Shown: one piece after another, positions 12,156-24,700 of the stretch | Layout of the letters: every line of letters begins with the position of its first letter | How positions within the stretch are numbered: the first letter of the stretch is position 1 | Origin: Hygrophila difformis | Taxonomy: Eukaryota > Streptophyta > Magnoliopsida > Lamiales > Acanthaceae | Direction: 5' to 3' | Assembly (NCBI GenBank): GCA_030278955.1 | Contig: JAOANR010000004.1 | Location: forward strand, 22,204,976-22,268,975 | Length of the DNA stretch: 64,000 nucleotides | Made by a program: the position numbers and the translations under genes | The notes under the pieces: generated by a model | Told to the model about the DNA's origin: nothing | Databases searched by the model: none | The model's input: the letters and a program-made list of their open reading frames with translations, nothing else

Positions 12156-12404
12156 ATCTACCCTCCTTAAGAATCAACTTCGTCCCCGAAGTTGCGCGAC
12201 TTATTGACCGATTGATTGATTGTGGTTGTGTCATTGTGTTTTGTTGTTTGATATTATTCGACTGAACCCGGAATTGAAATTTCCAAGTTGCCTACGTACC
12301 CTGTGAAGGGATCAAGTCATTACGTAGTTCAAAACAATTTGAATTTGTTCATTTGGGATACAAAATATTCGGGTCGTTACATCCTCTCCCCCTTAAGATT
12401 ACAG
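12156..12404 (-). other. Element B 3' untranslated region and polypurine tract
   Basis: On the minus strand the pol stop is followed by CTTAAGGGGGAG, about 200 bp of untranslated sequence, then ACTTCGGGGACGAAGTTGA and TCTTAAGGAGGGTAGAT directly before the LTR. The last purine run is the likely plus-strand primer. The inverted ACTTCG/CGAAGT words are typical of this lineage. Confidence 0.8.
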
Positions 12405-15400
12405 TTATGTCCCCATAACTGCGGTTGCACCGTTTTGGAATAGGGTCGGGTAACGCTCCTTCATGTCGGCTTCTAACTCCCATGTCGCCGTTTCACTTTC
12501 ATGGTTCGACCAAAGAATCTTGACCATTCTCACGGTTTTGTTCCTTGTTACTCTCTCCTTAACATCTAGTATTCGTACCGGAATTTCCTCGTAGCTCAAG
12601 TCATCATCCAATTCAAATCCTTCCGGTTGGAGTACATGGGTCGGATCGTGCACATACTTCTTCAATTGTGATACGTGGAACACATTGTGAACTCTAGCCA
12701 ATTGTGGCGGTAAGGCTAGACGATATGCTAGATTCCCGACTTTTTCTAGAATTTCATAAGGTCCTATATATCGAGGACTTAACTTTCCTCGTTTGCCAAA
12801 ACGCATAACCCCCTTCATCGGTGATATCTTTAACATGACCTTATCCCCAACTTGAAATTCTAGGTCTTGCCGTCTCACATCGGCATAACTTTTCTGTCGG
12901 TCTTGGGCAGCTTTCATCTTTCCTCGAATCACTTTGATTTGTTGGGTCATATCTTCTACGAGTTGTGGTCCTACTATCACTGTCTTATCATTCCCTTCCC
13001 AACTCAACGGACTTCGGCACCTTCGACCATACAATGCCTCGAATGGTGCCATGCCGATGCTAGCATGGTAGCTATTGTTGTAGGAAAATTCAATTAGGGG
13101 TAAATGATTTTCCCAGCTACCCTTAAACTCTAGGACGCAAGCTCTCAGCATGTCTTCCAACGTTTGGATTGTTCTCTCAGTTTGTCCATCCGTCATTGGG
13201 TGGAATGCGGTGCTCATCTTAATCTGCGTACCGAGGGCTTCTTGTAACTTGATCCAAAAGTGAGAGACAAATCTACTGTCTCTATCGGAGATAATGTCAT
13301 GTGGTACCCCGTGTCTTCGTACCACATTGTCAATATACGCTCTTGCTAATTGGTCCATGGTCCAAGTGTCCTTCATTGGAATAAAAATGGCCGTCTTCGT
13401 TAGCCTATCGACAATCACCCATATCTTATTCATTCCTCTTGGTGATCGTGGCAATCCCGAAACGAAATCCATAGAGATACTATCCCACTTCCAACTCGGG
13501 ATTTCCAATGGTTGCATCAATCCTAAGGGTTTTTGTCGCACGGCTTTGACCTTTTGGCACGTGAGGCATTTAGCTACAAATTCTGCCACTTCATTCTTCA
13601 TCCTCGGCCACCAGTAAATCTTCCTCAAATCCTTATATAATTTGTCGCCTCCAGGGTGAATCGAGTAAGGTGTGTTATGCCCTTCTTCCATCAATCTTTG
13701 TTTTATCTCCACGCATTTCTGTGGTACACACCATCTTCCCTTGAAACGAATGCTTCCGTCCTCATGGATAGCAAATCCTATCGCCTTCCCGTTGGCAATG
13801 TTCTCCTTAATCCTTTCCAACTTTGCGTCGCCCGGTTGGGCGAGTTTGATCTCGTCAAATATGGTTGATTCGACTACCATGGCGTTGACCATTTCATTTA
13901 CAGTGCCCGAATGCACTAGTTCTAAGCTCAATCTTGCCAAGTCCATATACAATGCTGGCGGAATCACCATCGAATTTGCCACATGTTGGGTCTTCCGGCT
14001 TAAGGCATCGGCTACTACGTTGGCCTTCCCTTCGTGGTAAGAAATTTCGAGATCATAGTCCTTGATTAGTTCCAACCATCTCCGTTGTCTCAGATTTAGC
14101 TCTTTTTGAGTGAATATGTATTTGAGGCTTTTGTGGTCTGTGAACATCCGACACTTTCTCCCATAAAGGTAGTGTCTCCATATTTTCAGAGCGAACACGA
14201 CTGCCGCCAACTCCAAGTCGTGCGTTGGGTAGTTCGCTTCATGAGGTTTCAATTGGCGCGAAGCATATGCAATGACTCTCGAGTCTTGCATCAAAACACA
14301 TCCTAGACCTTCCTTTGAAGCGTCACTGTAAACCTCGAAGTCACCATTCTCTGATGGTAGTGCTAGTACGGGTGTACTGGTGAGTCGCTTTTTCAGTTCT
14401 TGAAACGCGGACTCACACTCACTGGTCCAGTCATATTTTACCCCTTTCTTCAACAGCTGGGTCAACGGGCGTGCGATTTTTGAGAAGTCCTTCACAAATC
14501 GCCTATAATAACCAGCTAGCCCAAGGAAGCTCCGTATTTCAGTTGGACTTGTCGGCGATACCCATTCCGTCACCGCCGAAATTTTTGCCTGATCCACTGA
14601 AACTCCAGTGGCGGATACTATGTGCCCAAGGAATGCTACTTCCTTCAACCAAAAGTCGCATTTGGATAGTTTGCCATAGAGTTGGTTCTTGCGCAAAATC
14701 CCTAACACTTGGTGCAAATGTTGGGAATGCTCCTCCTCGCTTCTCGAGTAGATCAGGATGTCGTCGATGAACACCACGACGCTTTGATCTAACAATTCTC
14801 TAAATACATCGTTCATGAGGTTCATGAACATTGCAGGTGCATTTGTTAACCCAAAGGATAATACTGTGAACTCGTAGTGTCCATAACGAGTTCGGAATGC
14901 CGTCTTCGGGATATCCTTCTCCGCAATCCTCAGCTGGTGATAACCGGATCGCAAGTCGATCTTTGAGAACACCGACGCCCCCTTCAATTGATCAAATAAG
15001 TCCTCAATCCTTGGTAATGGATACTTGTTCTTGATGGTCACTTGATTGAGTCCTCTGTAATCGATGCAAAGGCGTAGTCCTCCGTCCTTCTTTTTAACAA
15101 ATAAGACCGGTGCTCCCCACGGGGACGTACTTGGTCTTATGTATCCTTTCTCCAACAACTCTTCGAGTTGTTCCTTTAACTCCTTCATTTCCAGTGGTGC
15201 CATACGGTAAGGGGCCTTCGAGACAGGTTCCGTTCCCGGAATGAGATCTATGGTGAATTCAAGATCTCTCTCAGGTGGCATACCAGGGATGTCTTCAGGA
15301 AATACGTTCGGGTATTCTCTCACCACTGGAATGTCGTCAACCTTGCTCTCTTCCGCCTCCAGGTTGTGAACGTAGCATGCATACAACGCGTATCCCTTAT

Positions 15401-17123
15401 GCATTAAGCTACGAAGCTTGAGAGCGTTAACAACCTTGTTGCTCCTCTTAGGGGGTTGAGAGTAAAAGATGACTCTCTTTCCCCTACCTTTCGACAAGGT
15501 GATCTTCTGCTTTTGACATTCTATTACCGCTTTATACCGGGTCAACCAATCCATTCCCAGTATAACGTCAAAGTCCCTTAAATTAAATTCTACCAAGTTT
15601 GCGAAAAATTCTATGTTCTTGATAACTATCGGAATTCCGTTATAACGTTTAGAGCATGGTACTACCTCTCCTGATGGTAGTTGAATTTCTAAGTTAATCA
15701 GTTCGCACTTAGGTAGATCTAGTTCAGATAAGACTCTTGATGATATAATCGAACAACTAGCTCCTGAGTCAAACAGAACTTTAAGGGGTGTACTTAAAAC
15801 ATGGAATGTACCTGCCATCACGTCACCCTGCATAGGCACATCTGCTTGGTTGATAACATTCAACCTCCCCATGGGCCGTCCTTGGTTGCCCGGCTGATCC
15901 CGGTTCGGGTTCTGATTCTGTTGCTGATTTGGATTCTGTGGAGGGCGTTGATTCTGGTTGAAATTCTGGTTCTGAGGGGGTCTGTACCCTTGATAGTTAC
16001 CATTCCGTCCATTTTGGTTACGAGGCTGTGCTGGCCCTATAATCAAGTCCTCTCGCTTGGTGATGTTTTCAATTCGAGTCCGGCACTCATTCATCCGATG
16101 ACCAAATCGACCACACCTGAAGCATGTGCCCTGTTGGGGGCATCCCCTAATCAAGTGAGGTCTCCCGCATCTTGGGCATGGTGGCACAGGGTTACCCTGG
16201 AAAAAGGTTCTCCCACCATTTCCCCTATTGTTGTTCTGAGGGGGTCTGTTCAGGCCTCCCCGAAAGTTGTTTCCTCCAGAATTGTTACCGGTGCGGTTAT
16301 CCCTGTTCCTCTTATCTTGCCCCTGAGGTCCCCGGCTGGACTCTCCACTCATCCTCCTCTTCAGTTGTTGCACCCTTGCAACAGCAACTGCACGATCATA
16401 CACTGCTTGCAGGTCCGGGTAATGGACACCAGTGATCACTTCCCGTATGGACAAGTTCAATCCCATCTCGAATTTTTGTGCCTTCTCTACGTCTGTCGGT
16501 ACTAGTCTTGGTGCAAAGCGCACCAACTCCTTGAATCGAGTGTAATACTCTTGTACAGTCTGCCCGCCTTGTTTCAGTGACAAAAACTCCTCGTACATGG
16601 CCGCCTTCGTACTCAGGGGGTAAAATCGGTCCCTGAGCAGTTCCATCATTTCAGTCCATGAATAGGGCACATCTTCCTCTCGTATCTTTTCCTGGGTGGC
16701 TTGCCACCAGTCGTCTGCTTCACCTCCCAAGTAGTATGAGGCCACATGCACCTTTTCCCCTTCTGGGCACTTAACTGCGCTTAACAACTTGTCGAAGGTC
16801 CTAATCCACTCCTCTAGTTTTGCAGGGTCTTCCTCGCCTGCATAGTGCGGCGGTTGGTATGGGTTCACCATGGCTAGGTAATTAATGCGAGCTTGTGGTG
16901 GAGGTGCCGCAGCCGCTTGGCCTTGGTTCACCTGCGCGTTCCCTATCGCAATGAGAACCTCTTCTAGAGTGCGCAGGCGATTACCTATGTTGTCTGGTAT
17001 AGGGCCTGCTGGCTCTTCCTGAGCGTGTACACCCACGTTTGGTATCGGCATGTCAGGTTGCCTAGGTATTTCGTTGGTATTGGGAGGAATGGGCTGGACG
17101 CGCGGTCTCCCTCTCGATGCCAT
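12405..17123 (-). CDS. gag-pol: Gag-Pol polyprotein of element B (chromovirus, Tekay/Del type)
   Basis: The single open frame has 1572 codons. Gag occupies about residues 1-440, with zinc knuckles at 316-328 (an unusual CX2CX3HX4C) and 334-347 (CX2CX4HX4C). Protease has DSG at 452-454. Reverse transcriptase has CIDYRGLN near 686 and the catalytic FIDD at 785-788. RNase H follows (DAS at 934-936, ending VADALSRK). Integrase has the HHCC zinc finger (Cys 1186 and 1189) and catalytic D1219, D1280, E1316, then GPY at 1454-1456. A chromodomain fills about 1509-1562. Chromodomains direct integration toward marked chromatin in this family. No stop or frameshift is visible. The start at 17123 is supported by its match to the F gag start and by the acceptor-like CAG one base upstream. 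Whether Gag and Pol are separated by cleavage alone or by another mechanism cannot be seen. Confidence 0.96.
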   Translation of the reverse strand: MASRGRPRVQPIPPNTNEIPRQPDMPIPNVGVHAQEEPAGPIPDNIGNRLRTLEEVLIAIGNAQVNQGQAAAAPPPQARINYLAMVNPYQPPHYAGEEDPAKLEEWIRTFDKLLSAVKCPEGEKVHVASYYLGGEADDWWQATQEKIREEDVPYSWTEMMELLRDRFYPLSTKAAMYEEFLSLKQGGQTVQEYYTRFKELVRFAPRLVPTDVEKAQKFEMGLNLSIREVITGVHYPDLQAVYDRAVAVARVQQLKRRMSGESSRGPQGQDKRNRDNRTGNNSGGNNFRGGLNRPPQNNNRGNGGRTFFQGNPVPPCPRCGRPHLIRGCPQQGTCFRCGRFGHRMNECRTRIENITKREDLIIGPAQPRNQNGRNGNYQGYRPPQNQNFNQNQRPPQNPNQQQNQNPNRDQPGNQGRPMGRLNVINQADVPMQGDVMAGTFHVLSTPLKVLFDSGASCSIISSRVLSELDLPKCELINLEIQLPSGEVVPCSKRYNGIPIVIKNIEFFANLVEFNLRDFDVILGMDWLTRYKAVIECQKQKITLSKGRGKRVIFYSQPPKRSNKVVNALKLRSLMHKGYALYACYVHNLEAEESKVDDIPVVREYPNVFPEDIPGMPPERDLEFTIDLIPGTEPVSKAPYRMAPLEMKELKEQLEELLEKGYIRPSTSPWGAPVLFVKKKDGGLRLCIDYRGLNQVTIKNKYPLPRIEDLFDQLKGASVFSKIDLRSGYHQLRIAEKDIPKTAFRTRYGHYEFTVLSFGLTNAPAMFMNLMNDVFRELLDQSVVVFIDDILIYSRSEEEHSQHLHQVLGILRKNQLYGKLSKCDFWLKEVAFLGHIVSATGVSVDQAKISAVTEWVSPTSPTEIRSFLGLAGYYRRFVKDFSKIARPLTQLLKKGVKYDWTSECESAFQELKKRLTSTPVLALPSENGDFEVYSDASKEGLGCVLMQDSRVIAYASRQLKPHEANYPTHDLELAAVVFALKIWRHYLYGRKCRMFTDHKSLKYIFTQKELNLRQRRWLELIKDYDLEISYHEGKANVVADALSRKTQHVANSMVIPPALYMDLARLSLELVHSGTVNEMVNAMVVESTIFDEIKLAQPGDAKLERIKENIANGKAIGFAIHEDGSIRFKGRWCVPQKCVEIKQRLMEEGHNTPYSIHPGGDKLYKDLRKIYWWPRMKNEVAEFVAKCLTCQKVKAVRQKPLGLMQPLEIPSWKWDSISMDFVSGLPRSPRGMNKIWVIVDRLTKTAIFIPMKDTWTMDQLARAYIDNVVRRHGVPHDIISDRDSRFVSHFWIKLQEALGTQIKMSTAFHPMTDGQTERTIQTLEDMLRACVLEFKGSWENHLPLIEFSYNNSYHASIGMAPFEALYGRRCRSPLSWEGNDKTVIVGPQLVEDMTQQIKVIRGKMKAAQDRQKSYADVRRQDLEFQVGDKVMLKISPMKGVMRFGKRGKLSPRYIGPYEILEKVGNLAYRLALPPQLARVHNVFHVSQLKKYVHDPTHVLQPEGFELDDDLSYEEIPVRILDVKERVTRNKTVRMVKILWSNHESETATWELEADMKERYPTLFQNGATAVMGT

Positions 17124-17406
17124 TCTGTTGCAAGAACAAGTGATTTAGATTTTAAGGAAAATATAATAAAGGGTTTATACAATGATTATCGAAACCCCAG
17201 GGTCTAGGGTTTCAGGGTCTTGGGTTTCAAGGTTTAAATGAGCCGTGCGTTTGAGATGGATTTGTTGTTTGGGAATTCAACAAAATTTTTGGAATAGAGA
17301 GTGTTCAAACAAAAACTTGATTTATTTATTTATTTATTTATTTATTATTTTTTTTTTTTTTAGTACAAGTGATAGGATATACCAAAATAGGATCCTTCTA
17401 TCGTTT
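17124..17406 (-). promoter_or_regulatory. Spacer between leader ORF and gag, with acceptor-like site
   Basis: On the minus strand the spacer ends CTTGTTCTTGCAACAGaATGG, so an AG (17126-17125) lies one base before the gag ATG after a pyrimidine-rich run. The F element ends the same way (AACAGaATGG). The spacer also has a (TTTA)n run near 17320-17345. I propose a 3' splice site for gag-pol mRNA. Confidence 0.5.
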
Positions 17407-17733
17407 CTAGGCGTCCTCCGGCACAGTGGTGGGATCCTCCTCCGGATCTTCCTCCACCGGGCTTGACGGTAGTAGGTCATCGAAAATGTGGTTCAAGTCA
17501 TCCCCATGAGCATCAACAAGCTCCTTTAAACATAGATTTTGTGTAGTGAGGTTTTGGATTTGGTCTTCGAGCTGGTTTATGCGGTGGTGGTCCGCCTCTC
17601 TTAAGCTTCCCATATGGTGCAGATTTGCCTCCAATTGGGCCATACGATGTTCCATTTGTTGTATGGTTTGTTGGGAATCAAAGTGAGCGTTCATCATTTT
17701 GACCATTAAGTTCATCATGTCTTGGTTAGCCAT
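17407..17733 (-). CDS. Leader ORF of element B, 108-aa coiled-coil protein of unknown function
   Basis: The frame (108 codons) starts MANQDMMNLM and ends DPTTVPEDA. Residues about 20-75 have a heptad-like pattern of Leu, Ile and Met (MAQLEANL, RINQLEDQ) and should form a coiled coil. The C-terminal 25 residues are acidic (EEDPEEDP). I recognise no domain. The ORF in element F has the same length, 83 of 108 identical residues and no gaps; of the differing codons, about 25 change the amino acid and 25 are synonymous, which implies selection on the protein. It lies 584 bp after the primer site and 283 bp before gag. The ATG follows CTTTTTCTTGCGCTAG directly, an acceptor-like sequence shared with F. 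It could be a Gag- or RNA-binding accessory protein (inference only). Confidence 0.8.
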   Translation of the reverse strand: MANQDMMNLMVKMMNAHFDSQQTIQQMEHRMAQLEANLHHMGSLREADHHRINQLEDQIQNLTTQNLCLKELVDAHGDDLNHIFDDLLPSSPVEEDPEEDPTTVPEDA

Positions 17734-18316
17734 CTAGCGCAAGAAAAAGATCTAGGTTACAACATAACGCTTCTAGGTTCTCTAAGGTATAGAAATGCAA
17801 TATGCACATGCAGTGATGATCCCCCCTGATAAAAAAAATTTTATGCATGCATTTATTTATCCATGGGTTTTAAAATAAATTTATTCCATGGATATATTAA
17901 AATAAGGATATAAGGTTTGGGCCGCTATATTGGGCCGAAAGAAATAAATTATTTGGGCTTTAAATAAAAACAAGGTTATTGGGCCAAAATAGTTGGGCTT
18001 ATCATGATATTTAGATATTGAGCCAAAAATAATTAATCCTTGGGTTTTAAAATATTACACTAAGTAAATAAAATTTTTGGGCTCGAAATAATAAACATTT
18101 GGGCTTTATTTAAAAATACAGGTATTGGGCTGAAAATAATTTCTTGGGCTTCTTAAAAATTTTTGGGCTAAAAATTTGGGCTTTAACTTCAAAACAATAA
18201 TTGGGCTTCTTAAAATATATTACTAGTTTAGAAATAATAACTCTAAAAATAATAATACTTAAAAATAATAGTTTAAAAATATTCCGGGCTCTTTAAAATA
18301 GTAGTTTTAAAATATT
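17734..18316 (-). other. Element B leader between primer site and small ORF
   Basis: This is non-coding, with many GCCCAA-type words (minus strand), the CCCATGGATAAATAAATGCA block and a G-rich run. The AG at 17735-17734 just before the small ORF is a candidate 3' splice site. Confidence 0.7.
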
Positions 18317-18332
18317 CCGGGCTCTGATACCA
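18317..18332 (-). other. Primer-binding site of element B
   Basis: The reverse complement is TGGTATCAGAGCCCGG, three bases from the LTR edge at 18336. Confidence 0.93.
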
Positions 18333-18335
18333 CAT

Positions 18336-21300
18336 TGTAACACCCCGGTTTTGGTAACCCAGGCCGGGATGCCACCGCCACACCTCCCTAGCAAGACACG
18401 GTTTCTCCGAGCTCACTAAAGAGATGCAAGGCTATGGTTTTTCAGAATTTAAATATTCAAGTAGCCCATTCGTAAATAATTTAAAAATACTACATCAGAG
18501 TTGCAGCGAGAATATAAAGTACGCAGCGGAAGTAAAGTGTATGCAGCGGAATTTAAAATATAGGGCCGACATGGCCAAACCACGGGTTAAACAGACCCGT
18601 TCATGCAAGTTACGTAAAATAAATAATTAAGTGTCCAAAATGATCCCCCAATGAGTGATCATGCTCCGTACTCTGTAACAGAAAAAAAATGAACAACGGT
18701 TTTTATCAGTATTATAAAATACTGAGTAAGTCAATCCTTACATAGCAATAAAGGGGTTAGATTTTTAATAATTAAGATAAAACTTTTTACCATGCATAAA
18801 AACATTTTGTTTTAAAAAAATGCGAATATAATTGCATACTTTAAAGACACATTTAATTTCATAATTTAAAACTTAAGCATGGGCAATTATTTAAGACATG
18901 ATTTAAAAACATGAATAATGCCGTAAGTAAGTAAATAAAGATTTGAGCTTTTAAAAATTCTCCCCGATACGCCACCATCTCAACAATATTTGATTTAGCC
19001 GGCAATCCGACGGCCGCAGCCAATTTCATAAAATCTGAGCTTTTTAATATATTTCCCGTTACGCCATCATCTCAACAATATATATATCATTTAGCCGGTG
19101 ATCCGGCGGCCTCAGCCAATTTCATAAGTATCATCTCATTTAGCCGATATTCCGGCGGCCGCAGCCGATTCGCCATACCCAGTACCACTCCGTCGAGCCT
19201 CGAGTAACCCATACGGATACACTCGAGAGGGTAGGCCGTTGGTCTCTTGTGACCAAATACGCCATATCCAGTACCGCTCCGTCAAGCCTCGAGTAACCCA
19301 TACGGATACACCGAGAGGATAGGCCCAAAAATATAAGATGCCGTTTTGGCAATCTTTCGCGCGTAATCATCATTGCCGTTTTGGCACAAAATGAATAATT
19401 AGGAGGGCACCCTGCAGAGCAATCTCCCCCTAATTTTATATAACCAATGTAACCGATATCGTTTCAACTTTAGTGTAACGGGATTTCCAAAAATACAGCT
19501 TTATCGTATCACAAGATTTCGATCGTTGTTTAGAGATTTCAAAATTTCACAAGTTTAAAACCGATCGATGTCACAGTTTACGCCTTTTCAGTTTAAAAAT
19601 CCATTTCTTAGGCGATTGATCTGAAATTTTCACAGTAGCTCAAAAACATCCCAATGAACAACTTTCATGTTTTGAGTTTTTCGGAAAAATGATAGGAAGC
19701 ATGTCAAAAATCAAGTTTTCTACACAAATAGTATACTGTCAGGATTCAGGTTTGACATCTGTCAAAGATTTGACTTTTTAACATATCAAATGAACTCCAA
19801 AAATTCTGAAAATTTACAGGCACTTAAAAGACACCAAAATAAACAAGTTTTATTAGGGGCAAATTATGCAAATTCATCACGGATTAAGTCAGATTAATCT
19901 ACTAAGTTCGGTCTTAAAATCTGTCTCAGTTTTCGAAAGGTTCATGCACCACAGAATATGTTCGACGCGGTTTGGGATAGCAAATCTTAATGAAAGTGCA
20001 TGAAATTTTACAGAGGTATTCAAGACTCATAGATCTACAATTTTTGTTTAGATCATGAAGATTGGTTCGGATAGAAATGATAGAAATAAGCTCATCAAGT
20101 TCGGTTATGAAATCTGTCAACTTTTGAAAATTCTTAAAAACGCAGAATATGTCCGACTTGATTTGGGGTATCAAAACTTGATGAAAATTTCTGAAATTTT
20201 TACACAATATAGCTTAAGATCTTAGGATCAAAAATCTTAGTTTTGAGTTTTCTGGTTTGAACGCTCGAAGTAAGAGTTTTGCTCGGATTTCAGAAAATAC
20301 GTAGATTGGGGTTTTTAGGTTTGATTTCAACGTTTCGTTTAAGATCCAATGTTTCGGATGTCTTTAAACCACCCATATTGATATGGAAGATATTAACTTA
20401 CAGTGAGTGAGTTCTTGAACGTTCTAGAGTTGATCGATTTGTCCAAAATCGCCACGAACGGATCTACGCAACACGTTCTTCTTCTCCTTTGGCTACGAAC
20501 GTGTTTTGCAAGTAAAGATCCGTAAGTTAGAAGGTTGATTATGATCTTAAAGCAATAAGGAAACTTGATTTACACCTTACCAACAATCCAATGCCTGCAA
20601 ATCCTTGATCTACACACTACCTTGGTTGGATTTGATTGCCGGAAAGTTGCCGGAAGTTTGCCGGAAGGGTGTTTGGCTTAGGGAGAGTTTTGGGAGAGTT
20701 TGTGGGATGAATTATTGGTGAGTATGGCTGACAATGGGGTGTTAGGGACACCTAATATCATCCAAGATATGCTCCCCCCGAAGTCAATCAAGATTCCCAC
20801 GTTTGGGACCCAAAAAATGGCAAAAAAGTCGCCAAAAACGCGTCATGGCCGACTGCTACAGTAGCATGCTACAGTAGCGTGCTACAGTAGCATGCTACAG
20901 TAACTTTTTTTTTTTTTTAAATTTTTTTTTTATATATATATATTAAGATTCTTATCTTCAAAAAAATAAAAATCATAATGTGGGAATTTTTGTGATCTTG
21001 TAAGTCATACATAGCTTCAAAAAGGAATATATTCTTTATTTGAAAATGACAAGATATGATTAATATTCCACCCTACAATTTCAAACCATAGTCAAATTAT
21101 TCCCAATTATATTATGGCATTCTAGAATAATTCCATAATAATAAAAAAAAATATGGGTAGAATGATTAATCAAGGATATATAGAAAATAGATAATTCTCA
21201 TTATAATTTAAACATATGAATATATACATGTATTTACATGTGTACATGTTTGGAAAGATTATTTCAAGACCAAGGTATATATGTGTATATAAACTTGTAT

Positions 21301-21542
21301 ATGGATTTAAAATATTCTATGAACCATATACTTATTACACTTGATATTGAAATCCATATATTTATTTGAAAGACAAATATATATAATTTTTCAAAGTATG
21401 TTTTGTAGAAAATAATATACTAATCTTTAAGCACATATTTGAACATATAAATATATATAGATTTGATTAAAAATCTACTTAGTGAATTGGTCAAAATATA
21501 TATATTCATACATATATATCGGGCAATTTCTATGGTATTACA
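18336..21542 (-). repeat. Element B, 5' LTR
   Basis: The 3207-bp LTR is a nearly identical partner of 8949-12155. In sense it holds a proposed small intron (20580 to 20493: G|GTAAG donor, CTAAC, GTAG acceptor) and a large one (20401 to 18673). I see no clear TATA box ahead of the first donor. Confidence 0.95.
18673..20401 (-). other. Proposed LTR intron of element B
   Basis: On the minus strand the donor is ACT|GTAAGTTAA at 20401. CTGAT sits on the 3' arm of hairpin 18707-18724 (CAGTATT and AATACTG). A pyrimidine run with TTACAG ends at 18673. Length 1729 bp. The same motifs lie at 11012 in the 3' LTR. Confidence 0.55.
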
Positions 21543-21656
21543 TGGGTTTTCTTTCGACTCCCGTACATTTTCGATTCTACGGGTTCTCGGAAACAAGACC
21601 TCCTTTCTCATCGGATTAAATTCTTATTTTATATCCTAAAACTAACGGGTATTACA
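21543..21656 (-). mobile_element. LTR C, right fragment
   Basis: After element B the sequence resumes with CTTTCGACTCCCGTAC and ACGGGTTCTCGG, which resemble the start region of LTR A, and ends GGTATTACA. This is the start of a minus-strand LTR. It differs from LTR D, so it belongs to a different element, inserted in the leader of D. Confidence 0.65.
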
Positions 21657-21705
21657 AATGATGATTCCCCCCAGAAATTATTCATGCATTATCTATATAT
21701 ATATA
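21657..21705 (-). mobile_element. Element D leader, distal piece
   Basis: The short piece (GATGATTCCCCCC, TTCATGCAT) matches the leader block of element F (minus-strand reading GGGGGGAATCATC against GGGGGGAAACATC). It is separated by the Helitron from the rest of the leader at 25191. Confidence 0.6.
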
Positions 21706-24700
21706 CTAGTGCTCGTGTGGTACGGGCGATGCCCCGCGTCTTGAATGAATGCTAAAAAGGATGACGTTATGAGATAGTAAGCAATTTGAATAGTTTGGGT
21801 AAGTAAGTGTAGCAGATTATAATTTGTATTTATAGTGATGCATATTTTACGATTTAAAAAGAAAAAACATGTAGCATAATAACAAGCAAACAAAACTAAA
21901 AGACCAAGGGTTGCATTGTTATCTGCCATGTGTATATGATGTAGCCCATGTGCAAAGTGTAGACGGATATATGATCTGTCTGATGTTCTTGAATACAGCA
22001 GAATGGGAGTCATTTCTCCTTAATTCTCAATTGAGCTATTGAATGCTGCAGGAAGTGTCTTGAAGTAACATTGCAGGTCGTTAGCAGATTGGTATGTAAC
22101 AAAAATTGCAGAAGTATGAATATGGAATAGACGTAAGGCAATGCTTACCAGGAGAGATTGAATACTTTTCGGAACACTTAATCTGAATTCCATTTGAAAG
22201 TGTTTGGCATGATTTCTTGTTGAAATATCTAGCACAAGACAATGATATATTAGAATGGAAGAATACAGGCATTGTAGGTAAAATTCATAAGTGTTTTTCA
22301 AGTGAACCTTTTAAAACCAAAGAACCTAACTGGTAAGAAATATAATTCGAACTATGAATTGGACAAAATTAATATATAGTTCAACTGAGACAAGAGCACA
22401 GGAGGAGCAAAAAGGATAAGGAAAATTATATGTGCAGGCCGCGCATGCTTTTTGTGCTTCGTGAAATGCAATTTTAGAAAAGCTCATTTGTGGCTCGAGC
22501 TTGACGGTTGCACAGGTGCAAACTGAGACAAGAGCAGCGTCCGGCGGTGCTGCGAATCTAAGGGGCGCCCAAAGAAAAGCGGAGGAAGCGGACTCCATAG
22601 CAAGAGAAGATGTAGCGGAGGAAGCAAACTGAGACCTCTCTATGTGATAATACAGAGGGGCGGCACCAGATGGCCATTGTAGCGGAGGTAGACTCCAACG
22701 CGAGAAGGCAGACAAAGAGAGGCCAGAGGTGAGGAAGCTGTGTGGAGGTAGATTTTTTTTGAGGTGTTCCCTTAAACTATCACTTACCACATGCCACTTG
22801 CAGATAACAATAACATTCCAGTCTACAACAAAATCTAATGCCCGATCGCCCCCAAATTCAATATGCCACATCCAAAAACACAAGCCCAATAAAATTCATA
22901 TAAGCCAGTAACCCAGAAGAATGGAAGTCATTTAATATACGACTCAATTCTCCTTTCTAAATATATGTCTGTTTACACCTTGACTTCCACATAAAAACTC
23001 AATCCAATAAAAACACATCAGAAAATCACATCATAGAACACCCTAAAAGATATGCAGACAACCCAATTTTTCAAAAGCGTAAACATAATTAAGGGACACA
23101 AGAAACAAAGTAAACAAAGTAACAGATAGAAAAAGAACTAACGGACAAAAGAAACTAATAGATAGAAAAACAAAGGGCACAAAAACTATGCCATTTAGAT
23201 GGAAAAGCAAAATAGAATCCAACCTTAATCAGGAAAAATGGACGATGTTTTGCTCAATAATTAGGCGAATGAGGTGTTCCAGCGATTAGAGAAGAGAACT
23301 CGCAGGCGCAGCTTCACAGGGACGGAAAAAGTAGCAGAATCAGATTGAGTGAAACCCTAAGCAAATGAATTGTGCAAAAGCTTCGTAAAGAAGCACAGAA
23401 TGAGCAACACTCTGTTACCCTAACGAAGACATAAATAATACGGCAAAAATTAAAACAAATAGAAGAAAACATTTAAACACCCACAAAATCAATAACTTAA
23501 AAGCAAGAACCAGGAACATATCAGTGGCAACAGGCCAACAGCCCTAATTATTAGCAAGGATAAATAATGCAACAATATGATTAATAATGTAATAAGAACA
23601 TAAGTGTTTATTGATTTTAATTAATTATCAGATTAACTATAGAATCAGATTAACTATAGAATCAGATTAATTGTCTTCTCCAAACCTCAGCCAAAGGGGA
23701 ATGGCAGATCGGTTGTCTAGAAACGAATCGTGTCTAAGAACAGCTTTGATGAAGTAAACTTATAATTAATAGTTTTTATTTTTAGAAAGGGCAAAAGCAT
23801 CCTATTTGTTCTATCAAGGCATCAACTACATAGATTACACCAAGATAACGCCTTAACTACAGAGTTTACCTTATTCCGAAGATCAGCAGGCACTTCTACA
23901 CCAATATAGAAGGAGTGTCCAGAAAAGGATGGAGATACAGTTTGTCTTTTAGCATCCCATTTTTCCGGACTCCAGGAGCCTCAATTATGCTGGATTGTAT
24001 GGTTTGCTGCTTAGGCACATCAACAGGAAGGCAAGAGTGCTCAGCGCCTGATTTATGATCAAACCGCTTAGAGCCTCCATTCAAGGAACCATTATCTTCA
24101 ATATTACTAACAGCATAAAGCACTTCATTTAACCTAGCTGACAATAAAAACCCATCCCACATTAGAAATCAAACAACAAAGAACAAGCCAAAATAACATA
24201 TATCCATGAAATCCAATAAATGAATCCTTACACACTTAATTGCAGCGCAAAGTAAAACCCCAAATTGAACACCACACCCTAATTTAGCAGGCCGAAAAGC
24301 ACACCATTTCTTAGACAACCACAATCTATAAACAAAAGCAGATCGACCCTTAAGATGGCAAAATTAACAAAAGATAGAATTTAGAGAATGAAAAATCAGT
24401 ACGTGCGCGACGGCGAGCACGCATATCTCCTATGGCTAAGATATCCGCAACTGATGAGCAAGGGCAGCGCTCCGGTGAGACATGGTGGCGGCAAAGAAGA
24501 TAAGCGAATGGGCGAGAGGCCAAATAGAACCGAGGTGAAGGACTCGCAAACCAAATCGCAAATGGGTGAGATGCGGCGACGGGTTTGGAGGGAGAGGGTG
24601 GCTAGGCAGCGCCTCTGTAATTAAGGGTGAAGAAGCCCTTCCTAGCGAACCGGCAGCGGCAAGGGCGGCGCAGGAGGAAACCCTACGCTTTGGGGAGGCG

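Larger units (their letters stand above)
8949..21542 (-). mobile_element. Element B, complete Tekay/Del-type Ty3/gypsy retrotransposon
   Basis: The element is 12.6 kb with two 3207-bp LTRs that differ at only about ten places plus homopolymer lengths by eye, an initiator-Met primer site, an intact leader ORF, one intact Gag-Pol ORF with a C-terminal chromodomain, and a polypurine tract. The flanks are TGGAT (8944-8948) and TGGGT (21543-21547), a 5-bp target duplication with one mismatch; the host LTR reads across the site sensibly when they are joined. It is recent and looks competent for autonomous movement. Confidence 0.93.

Noticed and set aside
15801..16505. 234-codon plus-strand ORF opposite gag of element B
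   Set aside because: It is the antisense shadow of the gag frame. A similar antisense frame at 35618-34914 in F reflects the shared gag sequence and its codon bias.
22326..22889. 187-codon minus-strand ORF in the Helitron
   Set aside because: No recognisable domain, no conserved context, and competing open frames; likely chance in non-coding captured DNA.
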